Assembly (NCBI RefSeq): GCF_009735585.1
Contig: NZ_VJVW01000002.1
Location: forward strand, 762,210 to 826,209
DNA: 64,000 nt
Direction of reading: 5' to 3'
Source of the DNA: Christiangramia aestuarii
Lineage (GTDB): Bacteria; Bacteroidota; Bacteroidia; Flavobacteriales; Flavobacteriaceae
The position numbers and the translations under genes are program-made. The notes beneath the pieces are model-generated. The model was not told the DNA's origin. It ran no database searches and worked only from the letters and a program-made list of their open reading frames with translations. Positions 28,148 to 36,702 of the stretch are shown here, piece after piece (positions within the stretch are counted from its first letter, which is position 1; each line of letters begins with the position of its first letter).

Positions 28148-28846
28148 TTAACGCTCTATTTTAAAGTTATTGAGATTGATATCGTCCATCCCGATATTAT
28201 CAAAAGGATATTCAAGCTGATTCTGGATATTATACAAAGAGATTAGAATAAACTGGGTTAATAAAACTATAAAATAAGCCACCCAGTCTGCCCCCTGCAT
28301 ACCTAGATTATAAATAATGGTGGGTGCATAAATGAATGGAAATATATAGATGAAGATCTCACAATAGGCCATAAGACTAATGGGCGTCCTATGGGAATGT
28401 ATCGCGTGCAGGTTCTCGATACATTCATGCATATCTTTCATGTATTTGAAGATGCGATCTTTTAGCTTGGTTGGAATAAGCTCTCCCTCATCCAGCACGT
28501 ACTTATATACCTTATGGGAATTCTCGTCCAGGCGTTTAATGTCATTGTCACGCATGGCCAGATGCTGCAGGGTTTTGTTATTGATCTCAACCAGCATTTT
28601 TTCGGCTTCATCTTTTTGTTCCTGGGTCAGGTCGTCACTGCTTAGCAGAAAATACTTCACCGTTTTTACCGCGCAAATAAAATCACTCAGATGCTCCAGG
28701 GCCTTCTCCCTTCGTTTGAAGGAGCCTCGAATGGTAAATACCAGCGGAAAGATAATGGCAATACTAAGCAGGGTAAGGTCCACATTGAAGTTGAGCCCGA
28801 ACCTAAGACACAGGAAAGTGATCAAAGCTGAAATAAGCAAGGTCAC
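28148..28846 (-). CDS. Bestrophin-like membrane protein, start uncertain
   Basis: A 232-residue protein from the GTG at 28846. It has two N-terminal hydrophobic segments (LLISALITFLCLRFG and LTLLSIAIIFPLVFTI), the charged block RGSFKRREKALEHLSDF, a helical middle, and two more hydrophobic segments near 155-205 before LEYPFDNIGMDDINL, which resembles the end of bestrophin-like channels. I infer an ion channel-like protein with moderate confidence. In-frame codons from 28900 down to 28849 continue with plausible family sequence (RKYFSIINYRTF) but contain no ATG, GTG or TTG, so the true start may be ATT at 28900. It sits between the helicase and the ligase. Confidence 0.62.
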   Translation of the reverse strand: MTLLISALITFLCLRFGLNFNVDLTLLSIAIIFPLVFTIRGSFKRREKALEHLSDFICAVKTVKYFLLSSDDLTQEQKDEAEKMLVEINNKTLQHLAMRDNDIKRLDENSHKVYKYVLDEGELIPTKLKDRIFKYMKDMHECIENLHAIHSHRTPISLMAYCEIFIYIFPFIYAPTIIYNLGMQGADWVAYFIVLLTQFILISLYNIQNQLEYPFDNIGMDDINLNNFKIER

Positions 28847-28926
28847 GAACGTCCTGTAATTAATTATGGAGAAATACTTTCTAATGATCTGATTTTTAAT
28901 ATTTTAGATAAATATATGCCAATATT

Positions 28927-29982
28927 ATGGATAAGCGAACTATCCTTTTAATTCTGATTCAGGTTTCATCCTTTTTCACCTCTTACGCACAGGAAGTTAA
29001 GGAACAGTCTTTCCCTGCGGAATATGAACTATTTCAGAATGAGGGGATCATGAACATTTCGCTTAGATACTCTAATAAAGATATTAAAAAAGACACCAAC
29101 GATTCCACCTATATTTATACTTACCTGAAATATGAAAACCTAGATCATGCCTGGGATTCACTCGAAGTAAGGCTGCGCCGCCGCGGAAATTTCCGTCTAG
29201 AGCATTGTTATTATGCTCCTTTAAAGGTCAAGATCAAAAAGAAGGAATCTAAAGACACCCCTTTTGAAAGTCACAAGAACCTGAAAATGGTACTGCCCTG
29301 CCTGATCCAACGGGACATGAACGATAATGTGATCAAGGAATACCTTGCTTACAAGCTTTATGAAGTGGTATCTCCGTATCATTTCAAGACCAGGCTGACT
29401 AACCTGAAATACGAGGAATTAAGAAGCAATAAGACCAAGATCCACGAAGTCATGGCCTTTTTTATTGAAGACGATAAACATGTGGCCGAGCGGATAGGCG
29501 GTAAGGTGATCGAATCTAACATACATCCCATGAACCATAACGCCAGGGAATCGGTGCGCAACTCTTTTTTTCAATTCATGATCGGCAATACAGATTTCTC
29601 GAACGCTTACCAGCATAATTCCAAACTTATTTTCCGCGAAGGTGAGATCATTCCCATACCCTATGATTTTGATATGGCCGGAATGGTGAATACCAGTTAT
29701 GCCACGGTTTCCCAGATAAATAATGAAAAACTAAGCATAGAAAGGGTGACCCAAAGAATGTATCGTGGCTTCCAGCGGGAACCTAAACTTTTTCACGAGG
29801 TAAGGCTCGAATTTCTGAATAATCGACCTGCCTTGTTAAAGGCAATCCAGGACTGTGAGCAGCTGTTTGAAGATGATAAAGAGTACTTTTCGACTTTGCT
29901 GTTTATTGAAGAGTTCTTCCAGATCCTTAACGACGAAGAGAAGTTCGAAACCGAGATCCTGGCCATGGCGAGGAGAAAATAG
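28927..29982 (+). CDS. CotH-like secreted protein
   Basis: A 351-residue exported protein: residues 1-21 are a signal peptide ending YAQ. The body resembles the CotH kinase family: RRRGNFRLEHCYYAPLKVKI near residue 90, LKMVLPC, NVIKEYLAYKLYEVVSPY, and IPIPYDFDMAG near 240, where the DFD motif matches the metal-binding aspartates of CotH. In spore formers CotH phosphorylates coat proteins; the role in Gram-negative bacteria is not established. It is convergent with the ligase (3 bases apart) and lies between repair genes of the other strand. Confidence 0.68.
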   Translation: MDKRTILLILIQVSSFFTSYAQEVKEQSFPAEYELFQNEGIMNISLRYSNKDIKKDTNDSTYIYTYLKYENLDHAWDSLEVRLRRRGNFRLEHCYYAPLKVKIKKKESKDTPFESHKNLKMVLPCLIQRDMNDNVIKEYLAYKLYEVVSPYHFKTRLTNLKYEELRSNKTKIHEVMAFFIEDDKHVAERIGGKVIESNIHPMNHNARESVRNSFFQFMIGNTDFSNAYQHNSKLIFREGEIIPIPYDFDMAGMVNTSYATVSQINNEKLSIERVTQRMYRGFQREPKLFHEVRLEFLNNRPALLKAIQDCEQLFEDDKEYFSTLLFIEEFFQILNDEEKFETEILAMARRK

Positions 29983-29985
29983 CTG

Positions 29986-31578
29986 CTATGGGATCAGGGC
30001 TTTGAGGTCTTCCAGGGTATTGGCCTCCTCGATCTTCTTATCGGTTCGCCAGCGTAAGATCCTGGGGAACCTGGTCGCCACACCGCTCTTATGTCTTTTA
30101 GATTCTGCGATGCCCTCGAAAGCGATCTCGAAAACATGATGCGGGGTGACACTTCTTACGGGCCCGAACCTTTCCAGTGTATTCTTCTTTATCCAGGCAT
30201 CCAGTTGCCGGAATTCCTTATCGGTTAGGCCGGAATAAGCTTTGGCAAAGGTTACCAGTTCCTCCTTTTCACTATCCCAAAGACCGAAGGTATAATCTGT
30301 AAAAAGGTTGCTTCGGCGGCCATGACCTCGCATAGCATAAGTAAGCACGGCGTCTATGGTAAGCGGGTCTACCTTCCATTTCCACCAGTCGCCTTTCTTC
30401 CTACCTACGAGGTAAGGTGAATCCAGTCTTTTCAGCATAAGACCTTCAGATTTTACTTCACGGGAATTTTCCCTTTCCCGGGCGGCTTCTTCCCAGTTTT
30501 TGAACTGTATGGTTTCAGATAAATGCAAGGGCAGTTCTTCAGATTGTACCTCGTGATATAATTTTTCAAGTATTTCCCTGCGCTTCCCAAAAGCGGTATC
30601 CCTGATGTCCTCTCCTTCCCATTCCAGGATATCGTATGCCTTGAGGATAACCGGTGTCTTTTTTAATAATTTCTTGGTGACGTTCTTTCGGCCTATCCTG
30701 GTTTGCAGGTCCTTAAAAGTTCCTATTTCGCCTTTTGGAAATGGGAGGATTTCACCATCTATCACCGTGCCGTTGGGAATGGCTTCAACAAAAGCCTCGA
30801 ACTCGGGATACTTATCGGTTACCAGCTCTTCGCCTCGGCTCCACACAAAAAGCTCGTCATTCCTTATGATCACCTGAGACCTGATGCCGTCCCATTTATG
30901 CTCAGCGCTCCACTCTGAAACATCTCCCAGTTCTTCAGGCTCATCTTCTATCGCGTATGCCAGGTAAAAAGGATAGGGCTTGGAAAGGAAATCCTCTTGG
31001 TTTTCTTCGAGAATAAGTTTATTAAAGCTGATCTTCGACGGCTCCCAGTTTCCCATAAGTTTATAGGCCAGGATGTCCTCGTCGATATCAGTTGCCTTGG
31101 AAAGGGCCCTGGTCATTAGTTTCTGGCTTACCCCGATGCGGAAACTTCCCGTGATTAGCTTGGTGAAAACAAATCGCTCGTAATAATTAAGGTTAAGCCA
31201 GTTCTCAAACAGGTATTCCTTTTTCTCCTCTTCCGGCTTTTTTTTGAGCTCAATGATCTCGTGCAGGAACTGGTTAAGGCTTTTTTCTGTAGATTCTTCT
31301 GAAGGTGGAATCACCAGCGCAATGGTTTCGGCAAGGTCTCCCACGATATGGTAGGATTCCTCGAAAAGCCACAAGGGAATTTTAGCAAGCTCTGAAGCCC
31401 ATTCACGCATAAGGGTTGTATTCACCGGCCTCGGGGGGCGTCTATGACTAAGAATGGCAATGGTCCAGACCTTATCTTTTGGTGGCGCGATCCTGAAATA
31501 TTCAGTGAGCGCGGCCACTTTAAGTGTGGTCTTATTGGTACTGTCCAGGGTTTTTATAAGATCTGCAAATGCCTTCAT
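29986..31578 (-). CDS. ATP-dependent DNA ligase (repair-associated)
   Basis: Seals nicks in DNA with ATP in repair, in addition to the NAD-dependent housekeeping ligase expected elsewhere. The 530-residue protein has the N-terminal helical DNA-binding domain (residues about 1-200), the adenylation domain with the lysine motif HKWDGIRSQ near 225, DGEILPF, GLMLKRLDSPY and WWKWKVDP (motif V), and a C-terminal OB domain. It overlaps the exonuclease gene by 4 bases (ATGA), so the two are translationally coupled. Confidence 0.94.
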   Translation of the reverse strand: MKAFADLIKTLDSTNKTTLKVAALTEYFRIAPPKDKVWTIAILSHRRPPRPVNTTLMREWASELAKIPLWLFEESYHIVGDLAETIALVIPPSEESTEKSLNQFLHEIIELKKKPEEEKKEYLFENWLNLNYYERFVFTKLITGSFRIGVSQKLMTRALSKATDIDEDILAYKLMGNWEPSKISFNKLILEENQEDFLSKPYPFYLAYAIEDEPEELGDVSEWSAEHKWDGIRSQVIIRNDELFVWSRGEELVTDKYPEFEAFVEAIPNGTVIDGEILPFPKGEIGTFKDLQTRIGRKNVTKKLLKKTPVILKAYDILEWEGEDIRDTAFGKRREILEKLYHEVQSEELPLHLSETIQFKNWEEAARERENSREVKSEGLMLKRLDSPYLVGRKKGDWWKWKVDPLTIDAVLTYAMRGHGRRSNLFTDYTFGLWDSEKEELVTFAKAYSGLTDKEFRQLDAWIKKNTLERFGPVRSVTPHHVFEIAFEGIAESKRHKSGVATRFPRILRWRTDKKIEEANTLEDLKALIP

Positions 31579-32591
31579 TCCTTTTCTTTTTCAGCTTCCA
31601 TCTGCCCGGTTTCACCTTCGTACTGGGTTTCCTCGGTTCTCGCGTCATATCCCTGCTCCCTTAGGAACCTGGAAAATATATCGGTATACCCATGGGTACA
31701 GATCACTTTTTCGCAACCGGTTTCTTTAATAGAGGTGAGCAAGCCCTGCCAATCACAATGATCGCTTAATACGAATCCCTTGTCTATGGCCCTTCTCCTG
31801 CGAGCGCCGCGAAAGGTCATCCATCCGCTGGCTGAAGCAGTGACATAAGGCACCATTTTTTTGATCCAGGTAGTGCCGTGTGCGCTTCCCGGCGCCAGGA
31901 CAATATTGCCTTTTATTTCGTCTTTTTTGGTTTCGCGAGTTATGCGTATAGTCTCAGGGAAATCCATCTGATCGCGCAGAACCTCGGTCATGTTTTCAAT
32001 GGCTCCATGCGTATAGATTTTGCCAATAGAAGTATCCAGGTGTTTTAATAAGCGTTGCGCCTTCCCCAGGGAATAACCGAATAATACCGAGGTCCTTCCA
32101 TCCTCCTGGTTCTGCTGCCACCAGTTGTTGATATCTTCGAATACCTGCTTCTGGGGAGTCCACTTAAAGGCGGGAAGTCCAAAAGTACATTCGGTAATGA
32201 AGGTATCACAATTCACCGGCTCGTAGGGCACCGCTACGCCGTCATCTTCGGTCTTATAATCGCCGGTAAAGACCCAGACCTCGCCCTTATGCTCTACCCT
32301 AATCTGCGAAGAACCTATGATATGGCCGGCAGGATGCAGCGAAAATTTCACGCCGTTTATAGTGAAGCTTTCATTCCATTCTTTTCCTGTAACCTGAATT
32401 TCCCCTAGCCTATGCCTTATAATTGGAACGTTGCTGTGATGGGTGATATATTTCTTGTGCCCCCAGCGGGAATGATCGGCATGCCCATGAGAAATAATGG
32501 CCTTATCTACCGGCCTCCAGGGATCCAGATAGACATCTGCCGCCTCGCAATAGATTCCTTTATCGTTAAATACCAGTAAGGGTGTTTTCAT
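31575..32591 (-). CDS. Ligase-associated DNA damage response exonuclease
   Basis: A 338-residue metallo-beta-lactamase/beta-CASP nuclease of the type that accompanies ATP-dependent ligases. The metal ligands appear in ISHGHADHSRWGHK (HxHxDH, near residue 36), HPAGHIIGS near 108, VFTGDYKTEDD near 130, and LSDHCDW near 280. The end has an acidic tail. It is the first gene of the operon that continues into the ligase through an ATGA overlap. Confidence 0.92.
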   Translation of the reverse strand: MKTPLLVFNDKGIYCEAADVYLDPWRPVDKAIISHGHADHSRWGHKKYITHHSNVPIIRHRLGEIQVTGKEWNESFTINGVKFSLHPAGHIIGSSQIRVEHKGEVWVFTGDYKTEDDGVAVPYEPVNCDTFITECTFGLPAFKWTPQKQVFEDINNWWQQNQEDGRTSVLFGYSLGKAQRLLKHLDTSIGKIYTHGAIENMTEVLRDQMDFPETIRITRETKKDEIKGNIVLAPGSAHGTTWIKKMVPYVTASASGWMTFRGARRRRAIDKGFVLSDHCDWQGLLTSIKETGCEKVICTHGYTDIFSRFLREQGYDARTEETQYEGETGQMEAEKEKE

Positions 32592-32715
32592 ATTTACATA
32601 GAAGAAAAAGGAATTTAAATAATAGATATAGGAACCGAAAAGGATTAAGAAAAGATTAGCGATTGCCGAAGCTTAATTTAGCCATGCTTTGGTACTAAAA
32701 ACTTGCCTGTTTAAC

Positions 32716-32723
32716 TATATTTG
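32716..32723 (+). promoter_or_regulatory. Candidate -7 box (TATATTTG) for the TerB gene
   Basis: TATATTTG matches TAnnTTTG and lies 21 bases before the TerB ATG. A TTG at 32689-32691 is 24 bases upstream, longer than the spacing usually reported, so the pair is tentative. Confidence 0.45.
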
Positions 32724-32744
32724 TAGTATAAAACCAGTACAAGA

Positions 32745-33176
32745 ATGTCCTTTTCAGATTTATTTGGCTCGGGAGAGCACCTTCGAAATCTTAGCCATTT
32801 CGCCTCTATTGTCAACCTTGCAGCCGTTGATGGAGAAATTAATGAAGACGAAGAACTTCTATTGAAGCGATTCGCCAGGAAACTTGATATTAGTCAGGAA
32901 GAGTACGATAAGGTGCTTGAAAACCCTAAGGCTTTTCCGCTTTCGTCTTATAACAGTATCGAAAGAAGACTAGAACGCCTGCACGACCTTTTCAAGATCA
33001 TCTTTGCAGACCATATCATAGACGACGAGGAGACAGAACTTATCAAGAAATACGCGATTGGTCTTGGTTTCTCAAGCCAGGCTTCTGAAGGTATCATTAA
33101 AAGATCCATACAGATCTTCAGCGGGCAGCTAAGTTTTGACGATTACCGTTATTTACTTGAAAAGGAGAACGACTGA
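32745..33176 (+). CDS. TerB-family protein
   Basis: A 143-residue small helical protein with two similar halves ([20 protein letters not shown] and [20 protein letters not shown]), each carrying an acidic metal-binding-like cluster as in TerB/DjlA domains. Tellurite resistance is the family name, but here no other ter gene is present, so a general stress or metal role is more likely. Its 3' end overlaps the convergent fructose-bisphosphatase gene by 28 bases. Confidence 0.82.
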   Translation: MSFSDLFGSGEHLRNLSHFASIVNLAAVDGEINEDEELLLKRFARKLDISQEEYDKVLENPKAFPLSSYNSIERRLERLHDLFKIIFADHIIDDEETELIKKYAIGLGFSSQASEGIIKRSIQIFSGQLSFDDYRYLLEKEND

Positions 33177-34195
33177 GCCTGACCTTTAGCTTCAGCTTTT
33201 GCCATAAATTCCTCAGCTTTTTCAACCATTTTCCTGCTTCCGCAGAAAAAAGGCACACGCTGGTGTAATTCTGTAGGCTGGATATCCAGTATCCTTTTAA
33301 AGCCGTCACTGGCCTTACCCCCGGCCTGTTCCGTAAGGAAAGCCATGGGATTGCATTCGTAAAGGAGCCTGAGCTTACCGCTGTTGTTCTTGGAGCTTTT
33401 TGGGTACATAAAGATGCCACCCTTGATCATATTGCGATGAATATCTGAAACCATCGAACCTATATACCTGGAGGTATAAGGGCGGTCACCCTCTTCTTCC
33501 TGGCAATACTTGATATAGTCTTTCACACCCTGCGGGAAATGTATATAGTTCCCCTCGTTGATGGAATAGATTCGACCTTCCTCAGGAAATTTCATGTCTG
33601 GATGAGAAAGGTACCAGGAACCCAGAGCAGGGTTCAGCGTAAAACCATTCACGCCGCAACCAGTGGTATATACCAGCATGGTAGAGGTCCCATAAATAAT
33701 ATACCCGGCCGCAACCTGTTTATTTCCCGGTTGCAGAAAATCTTCCTGCTGCACAGGAGTTCCCACAGGTGTTACTCTTTTATAAATTGAAAAGATCGTA
33801 CCTACCGAAACGTTTACGTCTATATTCGAGCTGCCATCCAGCGGATCCATCAAAACCACGTACTTGTTCTGGTGATCGCCTTTATGCCCCTCGATCTGGA
33901 TAAAATCGTCATTTTCTTCAGAAGCTATTCCGCAAACGATCTCCCTGTTGGTAAGCGTCTGAATGAATTTATTATTGGCATAAACATCCAGTTTTTGCTG
34001 GTCTTCACCCTGAACGTTGGTTTCGCCATAAGCCCCGATAATATCCACCAGTCCGGCCTTGTTAACCTCGTGGTTCACCACTTTGGCGGCAAGTCTTAAG
34101 GAATTGATCAATCTGGAAAGCTCTCCTGAAGAACCGGGAAAATCTGCCTGATTTTCGATGATAAATTCTCCAAGGCTCTGGTTTGGCTTAGGCAT
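33149..34195 (-). CDS. fbp: Class 1 fructose-1,6-bisphosphatase
   Basis: Hydrolyses fructose-1,6-bisphosphate to fructose-6-phosphate in gluconeogenesis. At 348 residues it has the class 1 motifs: ASEENDDF (metal-binding Glu) near residue 90, [13 protein letters not shown] near 120 with the metal aspartates, [14 protein letters not shown], and [20 protein letters not shown] near 285. It is divergent from the first GNAT gene across about 100 bases and overlaps TerB at its 3' end. Confidence 0.96.
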   Translation of the reverse strand: MPKPNQSLGEFIIENQADFPGSSGELSRLINSLRLAAKVVNHEVNKAGLVDIIGAYGETNVQGEDQQKLDVYANNKFIQTLTNREIVCGIASEENDDFIQIEGHKGDHQNKYVVLMDPLDGSSNIDVNVSVGTIFSIYKRVTPVGTPVQQEDFLQPGNKQVAAGYIIYGTSTMLVYTTGCGVNGFTLNPALGSWYLSHPDMKFPEEGRIYSINEGNYIHFPQGVKDYIKYCQEEEGDRPYTSRYIGSMVSDIHRNMIKGGIFMYPKSSKNNSGKLRLLYECNPMAFLTEQAGGKASDGFKRILDIQPTELHQRVPFFCGSRKMVEKAEEFMAKAEAKGQAQSFSFSSK

Positions 34196-34253
34196 GGTTA
34201 AAGTGAATTTGACGGCTAAAATATTAAAATTTAAACTTACTACAACGTTTTCG

Positions 34254-34281
34254 TTGACAATAGTACTATTGTTTATTTTTG
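34254..34281 (+). promoter_or_regulatory. Consensus promoter with a palindromic spacer for the GNAT gene
   Basis: TTG at 34254-34256 and TATTTTTG at 34274-34281 match the Bacteroidota -33 and -7 elements with a 17-base spacer, ending 15 bases before the GNAT start codon. The spacer is almost entirely a perfect 16-base palindrome, ACAATAGTACTATTGT (34257-34272), which looks like an operator for a dimeric repressor. Confidence 0.72.
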
Positions 34282-34296
34282 TCTAAAACTTTTTAG

Positions 34297-34785
34297 ATGG
34301 AAATTAACATACGTGAGGCGCGCAAGGAAGATATGAAAGAGGTTCTAAGCCTCATCAATGAACTGGCTGTTTTTGAAAAGGAGCCGGAGGCGGTGATCAT
34401 AGACGAAAATGACCTTATTCGCGACGGTTTTGGAGAGAACCCTGCCTTTCACTGTTTCGTGGGAGAGATCGATGGTAAAATTGAAGGCATGGCGCTGGTT
34501 TACTTCAGGTATTCCACCTGGAAGGGTAAAACGGTACACCTGGAAGACCTTATCGTAAGAGAGGAATTTCGCGGGAAGGGGCTTGGATCTGCTCTCTATA
34601 CTGAGGTGATCAAATATGCCAAAGACCAGAAGGTAAAACGTACCGAATGGGTAGTACTTAACTGGAACAAGGATGCAGCAGATTTTTACCGAAGAACCGG
34701 TGCCGAGGTGATGGAAGTGTGGGACACCGTACAAATGGACGAGCAGGCCATGCATGAATATCTGGAAAATAAAGGTATCCTTTAA
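34297..34785 (+). CDS. GNAT-family N-acetyltransferase, copy 1
   Basis: A 162-residue acetyl-CoA-dependent acetyltransferase. The acetyl-CoA pyrophosphate loop is seen as REEFRGKGLGSAL (residues 88-100), preceded by the conserved STWKGKTVHLEDLIV strand and followed by the NKDAADFYRRTGAE C-terminal motif. The sequence is like diamine/thialysine acetyltransferases of the SSAT type, but the substrate is not certain. It shares most of its sequence with the copy at 34935-35408, and has its own promoter with a possible operator and its own terminator. Confidence 0.9.
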   Translation: MEINIREARKEDMKEVLSLINELAVFEKEPEAVIIDENDLIRDGFGENPAFHCFVGEIDGKIEGMALVYFRYSTWKGKTVHLEDLIVREEFRGKGLGSALYTEVIKYAKDQKVKRTEWVVLNWNKDAADFYRRTGAEVMEVWDTVQMDEQAMHEYLENKGIL

Positions 34786-34793
34786 GACCGTAT

Positions 34794-34825
34794 TAATAAG
34801 GATGTGAATATCAATCCTTATTTTT
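34794..34825 (+). terminator. Intrinsic terminator after GNAT copy 1
   Basis: Perfect 9-base stem AATAAGGAT/ATCCTTATT around a 10-base loop, followed by TTTTGTT, just after the stop codon. Confidence 0.7.
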
Positions 34826-34896
34826 GTTAAAGATCGTGGATAATGAAAGGAGCCATAAAAGCATTCTTAATCTAAAAGATTGGATCATTGGCGAAT

Positions 34897-34904
34897 TACA
34901 TTTG
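34897..34904 (+). promoter_or_regulatory. Candidate -7 box (TACATTTG) for GNAT copy 2
   Basis: TACATTTG matches TAnnTTTG and is 30 bases before the start of the second GNAT gene; the nearest upstream TTG is 14 bases away, shorter than usual. Unlike copy 1, no palindrome fills the spacer. Confidence 0.4.
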
Positions 34905-34934
34905 ACCGATTAAAAACCAAAAAAACAGAAACAA

Positions 34935-35408
34935 ATGAAATATACTATTAGAGAAGCCAGGAGAGAAGATATGGATGATGTTCTTGAACTCATCAAAGAA
35001 CTCGCGGAACACGAAAACCATCTGGACGACGTTGAAGTAAGCGTAGCCGATCTTGAAAAAGAAGGCTTCGATAATGGCAATTTTAAATGCTTTGTAGCCG
35101 ATGTAGAAGGAAAGATAGAAGGAATGGCGCTGGTATATTTCAGATTCTCAACCTGGAAAGGAAGAACGGTTCACCTGGAAGACCTTATTGTTCGTGAAAA
35201 GATGCGCGGCACAGGTCTAGGTGGGGCACTTTACCAGCAGGTAGTAAAATACGGTCACGAGCACGGCGTAAAGCGAATAGAATGGGTGGTTTCTGAAGGT
35301 AACCGGAACGCGATCGAGTTTTATGAAAATACCGGAGCCGAGATCAAGGAAAGCTGGAAAACCGTACATATGGAAGAAAGCGGAATACAAAAAAATATAG
35401 GAGAATAG
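34935..35408 (+). CDS. GNAT-family N-acetyltransferase, copy 2
   Basis: A 157-residue paralogue of the GNAT protein at 34297-34785, with the same order of motifs: STWKGRTVHLEDLIV, the acetyl-CoA loop REKMRGTGLGGAL and the GNRNAIEFYENTGAE end. It differs from copy 1 in the loops that normally shape the substrate pocket. The stop codon overlaps the GTG start of aspartate kinase by one base (TAGTG), so the two are translationally coupled, which suggests a link with amino acid metabolism. Confidence 0.9.
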   Translation: MKYTIREARREDMDDVLELIKELAEHENHLDDVEVSVADLEKEGFDNGNFKCFVADVEGKIEGMALVYFRFSTWKGRTVHLEDLIVREKMRGTGLGGALYQQVVKYGHEHGVKRIEWVVSEGNRNAIEFYENTGAEIKESWKTVHMEESGIQKNIGE

Positions 35409-36661
35409 TGATCAAAGTTTACAAGTTTGGTGGCGCATCTGTAAAGGATGCCGAAGGAGTTAAAAATCTGATCAAAGTACTTAATGAAACCGGCAGCGAG
35501 AATAAACTAATCGTCGTTTCGGCTATGGGGAAGACCACCAACGCGCTGGAAGTGGTGGTAAAGGATTACCTGAGCTCTTTCAGGATCCCGACCAGTCTTA
35601 AGGAGGTTAAGGATTATCATTTGGCGATCGCCGAAGAACTTTTTCCAGACAACCGGGCGTCGATCTTCGAAACCATTAATTCGCAATTCACCGAACTCGA
35701 GAACTTTTTACAACATAACAGGTCTAAGCAATACGATTTTGTGTACGACCAGATAGTTTCTTACGGGGAATTGATCTCCACCTCTATCGTAAGCGCTTAT
35801 CTTAATTCTCAACATTTAGAAGCCAACTGGGTAGATGCCCGGGATCTTATAAAAACCGACAGCACATATCGTGATGCCCAGGTGAACTGGACCAAGACCC
35901 AGGACCGCATACAAAAGAGAATAGATCCAAAAAAACTTAATATCACCCAGGGTTTCATTGCTTCAGATCCCAATAATTTTACGACCACGCTGGGACGGGA
36001 GGGTTCAGATTATTCTGCCGCTATCCTGGCCTACTGTCTTAATGCTGAAAATGTGACCATCTGGAAAGATGTGCCAGGAGTTCTAAACGCCGATCCGCGT
36101 TATTTCAACAAAGCCGAACTGCTTAACCAGATCTCTTATGAAGAGGCCATCGAACTTGCATTTTACGGGGCTTCTGTAATTCACCCCAAAACCCTTCAGC
36201 CTTTACAGAGAAAAGAGATCCCTCTTTTTGTAAGATCATTTATCGATCCTAAGGGTGAAGGAACTGCGGTGAGCAAGGGGAAAACCCTTTTCCCGGAAAT
36301 CCCCTGTTTTATCGTAAAAAAAGAGCAGGTTTTGATCTCCCTGTCTTCCCGGGATTTCTCTTTTATGGTAGAAGAGAATATTTCAGAGATCTTTAAACTC
36401 TTCCATCAATACCAGATGAAGGTAGACCTTATTCAGAATTCTGCGATCAGCTTCAGGGTGTGTGTAGACAATAAGTTCAACCAGCTGGAAAAGCTTATCC
36501 AGCACCTTAAGGCCAGGTACAAGGTAGATTATAAGACCGGGGTTTCCCTGTACACCATCAGACATTTCAACCAGTCCGCGATCAATGAGCTGGAAAAGGA
36601 TAAAAACGTGCTTCTGAAACAGCTTACCCAGAACACTATGCAACTAGTTGCCGAAAACTAA
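35408..36661 (+). CDS. lysC: Aspartate kinase
   Basis: Phosphorylates aspartate, the first step to lysine, threonine, methionine and diaminopimelate. The 417-residue monofunctional protein opens with VYKFGGASVKDAEGV, has the TTLGREGSDYSAAIL substrate motif near residue 197, and a C-terminal regulatory region of ACT type from about 300. It starts with GTG overlapping the previous stop codon by one base. No homoserine dehydrogenase domain is fused. Gene symbol by family; which isozyme it is cannot be told. Confidence 0.92.
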   Translation: MIKVYKFGGASVKDAEGVKNLIKVLNETGSENKLIVVSAMGKTTNALEVVVKDYLSSFRIPTSLKEVKDYHLAIAEELFPDNRASIFETINSQFTELENFLQHNRSKQYDFVYDQIVSYGELISTSIVSAYLNSQHLEANWVDARDLIKTDSTYRDAQVNWTKTQDRIQKRIDPKKLNITQGFIASDPNNFTTTLGREGSDYSAAILAYCLNAENVTIWKDVPGVLNADPRYFNKAELLNQISYEEAIELAFYGASVIHPKTLQPLQRKEIPLFVRSFIDPKGEGTAVSKGKTLFPEIPCFIVKKEQVLISLSSRDFSFMVEENISEIFKLFHQYQMKVDLIQNSAISFRVCVDNKFNQLEKLIQHLKARYKVDYKTGVSLYTIRHFNQSAINELEKDKNVLLKQLTQNTMQLVAEN

Positions 36662-36702
36662 ATTTTGATTTCTTATTTTTGATTGAACTAAACCAATCAA
36701 TC

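Noticed and set aside
28380-28859. A plus-strand open frame of about 160 codons rich in Ser and Arg
   Set aside because: It is the mirror of the bestrophin-like gene; Ser/Arg-rich content is typical of antisense frames.
32745-33176. Tellurite resistance gene cluster
   Set aside because: TerB stands alone; no terA, terC, terD or terZ homologue is nearby.
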